DNA from: Dryas octopetala
Taxonomy: Eukaryota; Streptophyta; Magnoliopsida; Rosales; Rosaceae
Direction: 5' to 3'
DNA length: 64,000 bases
NCBI GenBank assembly: GCA_963921425.1
Contig: OY992838.1
Location: forward strand, 19,571,861 to 19,635,860
The position numbers and the translations under genes are program-made. Shown piece after piece: positions 10,472-21,843 of this stretch. The notes under the pieces are model-generated. The model ran no database searches, was not told the DNA's origin, and saw only the letters and a list, made by a program, of their open reading frames with translations. Each line of letters begins with the position of its first letter. Within the stretch, counting starts at the first letter, position 1.

Positions 10472-11859
10472 GAGACCTTGACGTGAATAAAAGTGTTGTA
10501 AAATTACAATGAAAGTTAAACCCTAGCCGCCACTTCTGTTTTCTCTCTTCTCTCTCCTCAAGCCCGCCTCCCAGTCGCACACTCCAGGGAGGGTGAGGGG
10601 AGTTGGCCTTCCCTCACCTCCCCTTTTCTCCCTGTTGATGTAGTTTGAGAATTAAATCCTAATTCCCACCTTCACGGCGTACAAGCAATAATTCGATGAA
10701 AGATAAATAACAAACACAGCCAAGAAAACAGAAAATAATAAACCAACAAGCACACACAATCACACCGAGATTTGTTACGAGGTTCGGCAAAATTCCTGCC
10801 TACGTCCCCGGGAGAGATTTCCGTTCTTCACTATGAGAATAATAAGTATTAAGATTACAATTGGACTAAATCACATAACCCAATCCCCAAATCCCTTGTA
10901 CACCCTTTCACAAAGTGTTTCCCAAAACCCTAGATCTCTCACCCAAGATTAATTACCTAATCTTGATCTCACCAATTCTAGATTGTGTGCCTCCCAAGAA
11001 TCCTAAGGACTTGCTCACTCTAATCTGATTCTCTCACGTTTTTCTAAGCCCCTAAGGTCCTATTTATAACCATAGGCCTTAGATTACAATCCTAGATAAA
11101 GTAGGAAGAAAGTTAACTTTAAGTAGGAAATAAGTTTCCTTTATACACAAGGAAAACCTCAAAACTTGCCCAAAATGAAGTCCAAAACGCACCAGGAATT
11201 AATAACCTTCCAACACCTATTTGGACTCCTAACTTCATCCTAGAATACCATGGAAATCCCCCATGAACCAGGAAATCTTCAAATGCGAGCCAAATTAACA
11301 ACACTCCCTTCCCTTCCCCTTCTCCCCCCAACTCAGGGATACTCTCCTCCCTCAATAGTGAGAGTTTTTCCATACTTCCATTTTGGAAGTCTTTCCTACT
11401 GCATCTTGCAGCTTTGTTTTTCTCTTTTATTTTCACTTATTTTGGCTTATTTGGTGCTTTGATACTCTCAAGTTTTCTAGGACGCTTATCTCAAGGTGTT
11501 TGATTGGCACTATTTCTGCTGATACCGGTCATGTTTCCACCGGTTACTACTACTCGATCTACCACTATGAACTACTATCGGCCTCGATTTAGAGTTGTTG
11601 ATAGAATCGTGTACCCTAACGCGACAAGTTCGCTAAGTCCTTTGGCGTCTCACCGGCTCCGTTTGGTGGCTATAATGTCTGTTCAACACCGCTGTGATGA
11701 GATCTTGGAATTTCTGTGGGCTTTGATGCTCCACTTCTGTTGGTTTTTGCCTTCTTGTAAGCCTTTGGGTTCTTTCTTTGTATTTACTCTGCCTTTTAGC
11801 TGATCTAATGCAATGAAATGCTTTATCAAAAAAGAAAAAGAAAAAAAGACCTTAGACGT
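10472..11859 (+). mobile_element. LINE-like retrotransposon remnant, interrupted by a solo LTR
   Basis: The left part (about 10487-10632) starts with 'aaaccctagccgcc', a common 5' leader of plant L1 elements. The right part (11304-11846) ends with 'gatctaatgcaatgaaatgc' followed by an A-rich tail, a typical LINE 3' end. AGACCTTGACGT near 10474 and AGACCTTAGACGT near 11847 may be the target duplication. The ORF1 and reverse transcriptase regions are absent, so this is an internally deleted copy. A solo LTR splits it at 10633-11303. Confidence 0.55.
10628..11308. mobile_element. Solo LTR with 5-bp target duplication
   Basis: LTR 10633-11303 (671 bp) begins TGTTGATG and ends TTAACAACA, and is flanked by CTCCC on both sides (10628-10632 and 11304-11308). 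It contains the phrase 'tgcctacgtccccgggagag', seen in plant LTRs. No internal region remains, so it arose by LTR-LTR recombination. Superfamily not determined. Confidence 0.8.
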
Positions 11860-12131
11860 ATTTTTTGGAATGTAGGCTGATATGATCTCCTTAATTTAAG
11901 ATAACTAATGTGAATCAATTTTAAAGATTATTGATGATAATGTTGTTATTAAAAAAATAAAAAAAGATAAGTTGGTTTAGGCAGCTTGTATACATTTTCT
12001 TGTATTATTATTATTATTTTTTTTTTTTTTATGATATGCACTCCCACTGTCTCACACATATCTATTGTAAATTATAATAAAATAATTAATGGCATGGACA
12101 ACATAAACATATACATTTAGTAACTAATACA
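11860..12131. other. AT-rich spacer
   Basis: Simple AT-rich sequence with a T-run near 12018-12031. No gene or clear repeat edge. Confidence 0.4.
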
Positions 12132-12568
12132 TGTTGGAGTTGTATTTCGACACAACCTCATTATGGTTTCATAGTTGCCTAAGGAAAGATGCAGCCTAAG
12201 TTAAAGGATCTATAATTCTATTAATTAGGTTACTCCTTGAGGCCTACACGGTTTGTGTTAGCTGGTTTATTAGGCTAAATGGATTCCTATTATATTAAGG
12301 ACAAGGAATTAGAGTTCTATGGTACTAAGGTGGTTCTGTGAGTCACCCATAGAGCTCACCTCTATATAAGGCTAGGTTCCCCTTGCACGCATAGATCATT
12401 CGCTACGAAGGACTACACCCCATTAAGTAGAAGAAGTGCTAAGGCTCTGCAATGTGAGGAAGATTCTCGGCATTACAACTACACTAAGAAGATGGACGTA
12501 GCTATGATTAATTTTGGTATGTGCTTAGTTACTACAAGCTTTAAGGATTTAACATGTGGTATCAGAGC
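12132..12568 (+). mobile_element. 5' LTR plus tRNA-Met primer binding site (LTR retroelement fossil)
   Basis: LTR-like block 12132-12554 begins TGTTGGAG and ends TTTAACA. It contains CTATATAAGG (TATA) near 12362. Two bases after its end comes TGGTATCAGAGC (12557-12568), the initiator tRNA-Met primer site of Ty1/copia and many plant LTR elements. The orientation is plus, opposite to the copia body to its right, so this is the head of a different, truncated element. Confidence 0.72.
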
Positions 12569-13897
12569 ATAGGCTTGTGTGATTAAAACCAAAATAAAAA
12601 TAATTGTGGCTGATCAGTTGTAAATATAAAAAGGATCACACTGCAATAGTTCATTGAATTTTATTTGTCTAACTTATGTAGAATTCGATGCATCCATATG
12701 ATATATAAGTATTGTTGCCAATGTGAAAATATTGTTTTCCTACACGAATTGTTTTCAACTATGTTTTCATGTGATCTTTTGTAAAATTTTAATTGAGATC
12801 AATTCTGGTTTGGGGTTTGGACACTGGTTTCTTGTGTCTAAAGTAACATACTCTAAAAATCTCCTCCTTTGGCTTTCCTTGACAAAATAACAACCCATTC
12901 ACCTCACAATGCTCTCAACACTCAACCCAACACTTTGGTATAAGCTTCCAAAAAGTATACCTGCAAGAAGAAGTAACTAGTACAACACAAAACATGATAG
13001 CACAACAACCAATGCAGTTTAAACAACAAATTCTCCCCTTTTTTGTCACGGAAAGACAAAAGGGCACACACAAAAATAAGAGTGAAGTTCAAGAGTACAT
13101 CGAGGTGGAAAATATGCAAGAAAAATCAATAGCAACATGGTAAAAAAGAAACTGAAGTAAATGCTATAACTTCCCTGAAATTTGAACTCCCCCGAAATTT
13201 GAACTCCCCCTAAAGACTAACTCCCCCTAAATGCTAACAACCCCTAAAGCTGTATGGTCTTGTTAAAAAGACTGTATATGACAATTGCCAGACTAGTCAA
13301 AATAAGCAAAGTTTGTACAAGTGGTTAACACAAAAACTAGAACAGAAAGCAGCCATATGATTTGACAAACAAAAATAGAGAACCCTTGGAACAGATGAAA
13401 GCAATGACAATTGACACAATAAAGATCCTATGAGTTATATGTGTTTCAAGGACTTTATTTTGACAAAGGGATTTGACAAGAAAAAAAATTTGAAAAGAAT
13501 TAATCACCAATGTCAACACTCTAATAGATATGAAAAATGAAAATTGTAAGTTTTTGTTAGCAACTAAGCATATTTGGGATATATGAAGGTCATTGCTAGC
13601 AATCAAGTCTTGTTCTAAGAGTAAAACAATGTTAAAAACAACAAAAAAGTTAGATAAGTTTCATCCACAAAAAGATATTAGAATTTGACCACTCAAGAAA
13701 ATTTCTAATTTGTGAACAAATCTTAAAAACAAAGTTTTTCAACTCATGACAATGGCTATGGGAAAATTATTTTTATATTTTGTTTAGGCACACCCCATAT
13801 TAAGTGCAATGATTTGGTCCAATTTTGCGACTCTTTACCCTAGAACACCATAAAAACACCTTATCACTCCCTAGGGCCGTGACTTCTTGGTCACACT

Positions 13898-13900
<3 letters not shown>

Positions 13901-13935
<35 letters not shown>
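13901..13935. repeat. Poly-T tract
   Basis: An uninterrupted run of about 34 T residues inside the 3' part of the copia fossil. Confidence 0.9.
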
Positions 13936-16841
13936 TATAGTGCACATTTGTTCAAATGAGGAACACTTAACTTAAGAAGAGTCACAAATGAGGAATTAGG
14001 ATGAGAAGCTAAATTGCATCATCAAACAAATTGTCTTTGAAAAGTATTTAACAAGTTTGATTGACCATGACAAAGTGTTAAATAGAAAGAGACCTCAAAG
14101 CTAACATTTGACAAGAATAAGGGATTATGCTTATTGACATGACAAACGTTAGGCAATTAAGAACCTTTTTGAATATCAAGGAGAGTGTGACAAGTAATGT
14201 TAAGACATTTCAAAACATTTATATTAAAAACAAACTAAATATACCTAAGCAAGATAAAAAGAAACTTAGACATTGAAGCACATTTAACTACAAGGGATCA
14301 CTCATTTGTACAAATGCCAATTGACTTCCGAAGACTAATGTGCTTTGCATTCTCCAAAGCTTTGGTAAAGATGTCTGCAAGTTGCTTTTCGGAATCAACA
14401 AAAGTCAAAGTAAGAGTTTTACTCTCCACAAGATCTCTAATGAAATGATGTCTTATGTCAATGTGCTTGATTCTAGTGTGTTGGACCGGGTTCTTTGAGA
14501 TGTCTATAGCACTCATATTATCACAATAAATGAGAAAGGTTTTCTCATCAATTCCATAATCGGCTAACATTTGTCTCATCCAAATGAGTTCCCTGCTGTT
14601 ATGTCTTCAGCTTCAACAGTCGACAAAGAGACAGAATTCTGCTTCTTGCTGTGCCAAGACATCAAGTTATTTCCAAAATAGAAAGCACTACCCGAAGTGC
14701 TCTTCAAATCATCACTACACCCAGCCCAATCGGAGTCACTGAACCCAACCAATTTAGTGTTGGTGTCATGTGTATACCACAAACCACAGTCAAGAGTCTC
14801 ACTTATATATTTGATTATCCTCTTTGTTGCAAACAAATGAGATTCTTTGGGATCACTTTGGAATCTAGCACACACTTCTACCGCAAACGCTATGTCCGGT
14901 CTACTACGTGAGGTAAAGGAGACTCCGTATCATGCTCCTATACAAGGTTTGGTCCACTTGCTTACCACTTGGATCCCTATGAAGTTTGGAGCTTTTACTC
15001 ATTGGAGTATTAGCCACTTTGGAAGACTCAAGCCCAAACTTTTTTACCAAGTTTCTAGCATACTTAGATTAAGAGATAAATATCCCACAATTTTCTTACT
15101 TAACTTGCAGCCTTAAAAAGAAATTCATTTCACCAACTAAACTCATTTCAAATTCACTAAACATTACATCAATGAATCTCTTGACATGAAAATTGGAAGT
15201 TGAACAAAAAACAAGATCATCCACATAAACTTAAGCAATCAAAACATCATTTTTTAACCTTTTTACAAATAGGGTCTTGTCAAGCGACCCTCTTTGATAC
15301 CCATTGGATAACAAATGATGAGAAAGTATCTTATACCAAGCTCTTGGAGCTTGCTTCAGCCCATACAAGGCTTTCTTTAATTTATAAACATTATCTCTCA
15401 TGTGAGGATCCTCAAAACTCTTTGGTTGTTCTACAAAAACTTCCTCATTCAAGTAACCATTTAAAAAGACCGTTTTAACATCCATTTGATACAATTTAAA
15501 CTTAAGATTACATGCAATGGCACAAAGTAACCTAACGGACTCAAGTCTAGCAACGGGTGCAAAAGTCTCATCGAAATCAATACCCTCTAATTGAGAGTAC
15601 CCTTGAGCAACAAGCCTAGCCTTGTTTCTAACCACATTCCCAAACTCATCAGATTTATTTTTAAAGATCTATTTGGTTCCAATGACATTTTTTTTGACTG
15701 GTCTTTCTACAAGAGTCCACACTTGGTTTCTTTCAAATTGGTTTAATTCTTCATGCATTGCACTCACTCATTCCTCATGATTGAGTGCTTCTTTGACAAT
15801 TTTAGGTTCAACAATGGACACATAGCACACATGAGCAAGTTCATTAGCCATTTGTTTTCTAGCTCTAACTGGTCGGTTTATAGAACCTAGAATCACATCT
15901 TCACCATGGTTACACCTCACCCATCTTGGTTTTTCAAGTCTATCACTCATAATTTTGTCATTTCGATCGCTCTCTGACTTATTAGACTCAACAATTTTTG
16001 AGTCATCAGTAAGTTCATCACTGCCTAATTTGGACTCATTTTTAATCAAATCATCTTCTTTTGGAACAGATTGAGGGAACAATCCATCCTTATCTGCAGC
16101 CATTTCAATAGATGCATCATGATCATCTATTTTCACATTTATGGACTTGTTCGCAAATTGAAAACTCTGAAAGCTCTACTGTTTGATGAGTAGCTTAAAA
16201 ACAGACCTTCATCACTTTTAGAATCGAATTTCCTCAAATGTTCTCTATCCCTAAGGATGTAACATGTACTCCCAAACACTCTAAAGTGTGTAACCTTGGG
16301 TTTCCTACCCTTCCACAATTCGTAGGGAGTCTTTTTGGTTCCCGGCCTAAGGTAGACTCTATTTATGATGTAACATGCTGTGTTGACAGCCTCAACCCAA
16401 AAATGTTTAGCAAAATTTTTGCTATTCAACATCACTTTTGGCATGTCAATTAAAACCCTATTCTTTCTCTCAACAATTCCATTTTGTTGAGGTGTTATAG
16501 GAGCTGAGTATTCATGTTTAATACCCATTTGACAACAAAACTCATCGAATTGAGAGTTTTCAAACTCAGTTCCATGGTCTGATTTAATTCTGGACAGGGA
16601 TGACAAACTTGTCATACCTTCACTTTTCAGCAGTTTTACAATCTTGACAAGATGATGGAAAGTCTCCGACTTATCCTTAAGAAATGACACCCAAGTGTAC
16701 CTAGAAAAATCATCTACCATGACCAAAATGTATTTCTTTCCACCTATTGACAGAGTTTGGACAGGACCAACCAAATCCAAGTGAACTAGTTCAAGTGTCC
16801 TAGAGGTGCCTATGTCTTTGACCCTTTTGTGTGGTTCTTTG

Positions 16842-17494
16842 GTTTGTTTTAGGGGTGGGCATTTAAAACCGAACCCGTACCATTCCATACTGTGTCAATT
16901 TTGTACCGAAAAATAATACCGATTACATACCGTACCGATACTGTACCGTACCGATTCAAAATCGGTATGGTATTGGTATGAAACTTTCAATACCGTAATA
17001 TACCGTACTGTACCGAATTATATTTAATTTAATTATTTAATATTCTTTTAATTAGGTGTCGTCATATTAGTGGCTATTTGGGCAAGTCTATAGACTATAG
17101 TAGACTTGCCCACAGCGAATTCTCAATCCTCTATTCTAGTATTCCCCATTCCCCAGCAATATATGGGCAAAAAAGTTAACTAACCTAATATGTAAGAATA
17201 TTAGGTTAGAGTTAGACAATTACTAGTAAAGAATTAACAATTAATATGTAAGAATAAAAGTGCAAGGGATTGACAGTATATCTTTTTGATTATTAAATGT
17301 TGTTTTTTGACAAAAAAAAAAGGTTTAAAATGTTGGCACATTCCGAAACCATACCAAATTCATAGAACACTGGTATGGTATGGTATCAGTTTTAAAAATG
17401 TCTATACCGTACCGAATAAAAATTTCAGTATGGTATCGATATGGGGCTCATACCGTCCCATATCGTACCGTGCCCACCCCTAGCTAGTTTGTTT
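16842..17494. mobile_element. hAT-type MITE inside the copia integrase region
   Basis: Element 16850-17482 has perfect inverted ends TAGGGGTGGGCA / TGCCCACCCCTA. It is flanked by GTTTGTTT (16842-16849 and 17487-17494), an 8-bp hAT-type duplication, with four extra bases on the right. Subterminal regions are dense in ACCGTACC/GGTATGGTA repeats that bind across the element, and the core is AT-rich. No transposase is encoded. The insertion separates copia integrase sequence from the pre-integrase zone. Confidence 0.82.
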
Positions 17495-18559
17495 CCCCAT
17501 TTGACATGGACCACAAATAAAAGTTTCAGGTTTTCCCATCTTTGGTAGACCTCTAACAACCTCATACTTAGACAACTTGTAAAGGTCATGAACATTAATG
17601 TGTCCAAGTCTTTGATGTCAAAGAGAGTTAGTGTCATCAATAGCTCTATTGCAAGTATTCTCAAATTTGCCAACATTGTCATCAATTACATAGCAATCAT
17701 CCCTAGATCTAGAGGCATTTAAGATCTCTCTTCCTTGGGAATCAACAATTCTACATCCATTATTGGACATACACATTTCACCACCTCATTCATCACATAG
17801 TTGACTAATACTAAGTAAATTAGAATTCAACTCATCAACAAACCTTACATTTTTCAATTCGGGTATGCCGGGAATGTGTACAACCCCTTTTCCACTCACA
17901 TAGGACTTCTCTCCTCCTTCAAAAGTCACACTACCACCATCAGAAGGAGCAAGTGAGGTAAAGACCTCCTTATCTCCCATCATATGTTTAGAACACCCAC
18001 TATCTAAGTACCAAATATTTCTCTTAGTAGCAGAAAATGTGGTCAAGGTTACTAGACATTTAGTGGAGCTCTTCATAACTCATCTTTGATGTGGACTTGA
18101 CTTAGTTTTGGGAAATGGGGTGACAAGTAAGGCAATTTTGGTTACCTCTTTGAGTAGATTGTTTACTTACTCTTGAAGAGAAATACTTCTCTTTGCTTCG
18201 TTTGATTTCTTTTCTCTAAGTTTGTTGCAATTTGGTCTAATGTGACCCTTGACATTACAATGATGACAAACCAGGAGAAATCTTGTTTTTCTTGTGAAGT
18301 AGAGCAATCAATTTGTGTGACACTTGGTAAGGCTTGACTTGACTTAGAATGAGATGTATGTAGACCAATGTCATATATGTTAAAGCTTAAACTTGATCAG
18401 TATTTTGACGAGGTTCCTAAGTAGTGAGTCTGAATTCTTCAAATGTAAGTATCAAGATATATCTTAAAAGTTAAAACAAATGAGCGTATATGGGAACTGC
18501 AATAACTAAAACAGATAGCATTATAACAATATGAGGGCAAGATTGAATTAATTGTTTCT

Positions 18560-19060
18560 TTATAATGCATTAGCACATAGCAACATCAAATGGGCATGAA
18601 GAATGTGTAATGGTACTCCTCAAGTATGCTTGTAACATACACGTAAGAGGTAATTGATAATATACCATTCTTATGCTTTGCAGTGCATATGTTACTTCAT
18701 CCCCAAGAATAAAACTATCTCCTTGCTACTTCTCTGTTCTTAAACTCATCACCTTATAATATGTACATGGCAGACATAAATGGTAACACAGCATTATGGG
18801 ATGCTATTGCATCAAAGCACCATTCTATATTCCAGATTCTCTACTGCTTCGCTGCAATTTCTGATCCATACACCTCCGGTGATCTTCTATGCACGACTGC
18901 AAAAAGAAATGATCTGACCATGATGAAGGAACTCTTGAAGCATGAATTAAATGTTGACTCACAGGATAGCCATGGGAAAACAGCAGTACAAATAGCCATG
19001 GACGAAAACAATGTAGACATGGTAAATTTGCTAGTGATGAATGGAGCAGATGTCACAAAC
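18560..19060 (+). pseudogene. Fragment of a SKOR/GORK-type outward K+ channel, ankyrin domain
   Basis: SKOR and GORK are plasma-membrane Shaker-type channels that release K+; their cytosolic tails carry ankyrin repeats. The first exon piece ends at 18649 (NGHEECVMVLLKYACNIHVR). After a GT-AG intron, the second piece begins at 18774 (DINGNTALWDAIASKHHSIF) and continues through DLLCTTAKRNDLTMMKELLK and VDMVNLLVMNGADVT to 19060. The split codon joins correctly, so the source was genomic DNA, not a retrocopy. The pore, voltage sensor and cyclic-nucleotide domain are absent, and a TAG sits where a conserved Leu is expected near 18571. The fragment ends abruptly at an LTR-derived segment. Confidence 0.85.
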
Positions 19061-19401
19061 GCATCATCAGGTTAAGCTTGGACTCCAGGTAGGGGGAATC
19101 CTCACACCCTGTCTATGAGACTTTTATTGTGTGTATGTATGATAATAAATATTGTTGCGAGTAAAAATGCATTGTTTTTGCTTGTCATATCGTATGGATT
19201 TTCGTGTGTTAATTGATTGATGATCTGAAAGTAAATGGTTGTATTTTTATAACCTTGGGTTCGATTCCCTAAACTTCCGGAAGGGATTTGTACGGACGAG
19301 CTAGTTGAATGTTCGATAAGGAGGCTAACTTATGAGTTACTAATCGGAGATGGCTACTCCCGCTACAGTACCAAACTTTTGCTTGGTAAGCGTAGTTGTT
19401 G
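19061..19401 (+). repeat. LTR-derived fragment, shared with 49591-49932
   Basis: About 340 bp nearly identical to the interior of the LTR at 48539-50666. Both copies share 'gcatcatcaggttaagcttg', 'cttccggaag', 'tgtacggacgagctag' and 'cttttgcttggtaagcgtag'. Only this part of the LTR is present here, joined directly to the K+ channel fragment. Confidence 0.85.
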
Positions 19402-19419
19402 GTATTTTGGTAATGAGAG

Positions 19420-19571
19420 GGGTGTGTTAAAGGGAAAGTTTAAATTTTAGGAGAGAGTGATTCGGTGGGTAACTGCTGAACGAAACCGACGGGTTCGGCA
19501 CTGGTTTGCCCAACCACCTGCGCCCATTTTTTTTTTGTAGTCTACTTAGGCGAGAGGAAAGAGGAAAGGGG

Positions 19572-19620
<49 letters not shown>

Positions 19621-19876
19621 AGGTGGTGGTGGTGGCTATTTTGGTGGTGCCGTGGTGGTGGTACATGCGGAGAAAGAAAGAAGGAAGAAGGTGGTGGCTC
19701 ATGTAAGGGGAAGAATAAGAAGAAAAAAAAAAAGGGGGGGGGGGGGGGAGGGGGTGTGAACGAGAGATAAAAGAGAGGGAAAGAAAGGGGTTGTGTGGTC
19801 TTTTTTCTTGGGTGTATTTTTTTTTTCATAGGGGTGTGCAAAAAGAAAAAAAAAAGTGTGCAAATAACAGCTTTTT
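19420..19876. mobile_element. Second copy of the 9557-10227 Mutator-like family
   Basis: The right end is homologous to 10119-10225: shared phrases 'gtgattcggtgg', 'ggggtgtgaa', 'gtgtggtcttttttcttggg' and terminal 'gtgtgcaaataacagc'. It holds a (GA)n tract (19575-19618), GGT repeats and a G-run (19733-19754). The left terminal repeat and target duplication are not clear, so the copy is diverged or truncated. Confidence 0.6.
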
Positions 19877-19985
19877 ATTTTTATTTTTTTATTTTTTATG
19901 GGTTATTTAGTCTGTTTAGACGGGTTATAACATTAGCCCTTAGATCTCATTAAAAGAGATCCAGGCAGCCTGCCCAATCCCTTAT

Positions 19986-20510
19986 TTAATGTTAGGCTTA
20001 TTCATACCATTGCCCCTGTAAGATACACTTTTTTTCACTTTGCCCCCTGAAACTTAAATTCTCTCAGTTTGCCACCTGAACTTCAAACAATTGTTGCAAA
20101 AAACCCTATACCGTCAACTCTGTCAATGTTTCTGTTAAAAAAGCTGATGTGGCACCTATATGACATGGGTGGAACCCTTTTCTAGTTATGTAACATCCAT
20201 GCAGACACTAAAAATTATAAAAAATATGATTATATGAGTAAGGGACGTTGCAAATTTCGAGCTTAATGTCAATTTTTTATAATTTTTAGTGTCTGTATGG
20301 ATGTTACATAACTAGAAAAGGGTCCCACCTATGCCATATAGGTGTCACGTCATCTTTTTTAACGGAAAAATTGACAGAGTTGACGGCATAGGGTTTTTTG
20401 CAACAATTGTTTGAAGTTCAGGTGGCAAACTGAGAGGATTTAAGTTTCAGGAGGCAAAGTGAAAAAAGTGTATCTTACAAGGGCAATGGTATGAATAAGT
20501 CTTAATGTTA
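19986..20510. mobile_element. Fold-back Mutator-like element with 9-bp target duplication
   Basis: Element 19995-20501 (507 bp) is almost wholly a large inverted repeat of about 200 bp per arm around a short loop near 20240-20260. The ends are G(G/A)CTTATTCATACCATTGCCC. It is flanked by TTAATGTTA on both sides (19986-19994 and 20502-20510). A transcript would form a long hairpin. No coding capacity. Confidence 0.85.
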
Positions 20511-21843
20511 AATGAAGGATCCTTTAACTGAAGGGGGCTGCATATATGAATTATCTATTTTTATTATCATAAAAGCCGTCAATATCCGCATATACATTAT
20601 ATATACATCTAAAACTGTATTAAATCAATTTGTTGTGCCTCCAAAATCAAAATCAGTTCATCTTTCAAAAATTAAAGTTTTATCGATCCTCGTGTAATTA
20701 GTTACACTATGTTTAAGCAATAAGAAATGATCTTACTCTCAAGGAGATGGAGATCCCATTCCCATATCTCAAACGATTCCTCAAATGTTGGGCCAAGGGA
20801 GGGGAACAAAATGTACGAGGAGCATTGCAAGATAAGCCTTATGCCTCTCCATTACCATACCATATACATGAACCTAGTAAACTCTTCATGTTGGGCATCT
20901 GATTTGAGAAACTCCATCTTCAATGTATAGAGATGGGTTGCTCCTAATTGTTGTGTTGCACAAAGCTTTCGGTTAGCTGTCAGTCCCTATTGCTATTGTC
21001 CTTCGTGGCTTATGGATTAGGAATATACAGCCTCTCTCTAGGCTTCGCTATCGCTAATGTATGATAAGTCAATTAACTTAAGAACCCTGTGAGAAAAGTT
21101 AGTCAATTAGGATTACTTAGGTTTATTTATTATGTTTGGAAGTAGGGTTTCCAAAGTCAGCTTAGGATGATTTTATGTTGTTAGGATAAATTTGTAATAA
21201 AAAATGAGGTGTCCAGTTTGGCATGGTAAAAATAGCACCAGTGCACCACCCTTAGAACTTAACAAAGTCTCACCAAGGATTTGCAACAACAAAAGTGAGA
21301 AGCCAAGACTGTTAAGTAAAGCCATACTTGTTGATTTCTCACAATATCCCAAGTACAACTACATGAATGCAGTAATATATGCATTAAAAAAAAAAAAAAA
21401 AAAAAAAAAAAGAATGAATTTCATGTATGACAACTTGACAAGTCTCTTTTTAATAAGGCAATAAGGTACATGTTAATTCAAGCCCTTGGCAGTAGGCATA
21501 TCTGATCTGGCTTGGTTAGCAAAAAAAATATTGGTACAAATTTGTGACATCTCTTTCATTCTTTCCTTGGTTCCTATGAGAGGGTGGGGGCTGGTGTTAG
21601 ATCTTACCCTCCAAATTTGATGGAAGTTACATCCGATCATATTCACTACTCCAGCAAAATGGTATAGAAAAAGGCTGTGCCTTCTGCAGGAACAGAGGGC
21701 ATATTCTGATGGTCCCTCAAGCACGTGTGGTAATTTTTTATACAATTTTTACAGCTGGTGACAAAACTGAAATCCTTGTATACATCCACAAACAATTATC
21801 CACATGGCTCTTCAAATGCTAGATATGCAAGAGATTAACATTC
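20511..21843. other. Intergenic, no recognised gene
   Basis: A plus-strand 86-codon frame at 21204-21464 runs into a run of about 25 A residues at 21386 and could be the tail of an old retrocopied transcript, but I cannot name a family. The minus-strand frame at 21473-21745 is equally unrecognised and would fall in the 3' flank of the VPS45 pseudogene. Confidence 0.4.

Larger units (their letters stand above)
12860..18300 (-). mobile_element. Broken Ty1/copia retrotransposon, possibly Sirevirus-like
   Basis: On the minus strand the parts run in copia order: a gag zinc knuckle (CHHCNVKGHIRPNC, about 18230-18275), protease (WYLDSGCSKHM, 17786-18076), GAG-pre-integrase (about 17425-17685), integrase core (16139-16888), a linker, reverse transcriptase (15231-15635; [16 protein letters not shown]) and RNase H (14298-14875; SDSDWAGC). 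Polypurine-like GGGGGAG motifs lie at about 13190-13230. Most of gag and both matching LTRs are not evident. It is an old fossil with several breaks and one inserted hAT MITE (16850-17482). Confidence 0.9.

Noticed and set aside
14651-16453. Plus-strand frames
   Set aside because: Opposite strand of the copia fossil.
19427-19841. Frames in the 19.4-19.8 kb region on both strands
   Set aside because: Low-complexity GA, GGT and G-run translations with no domain.
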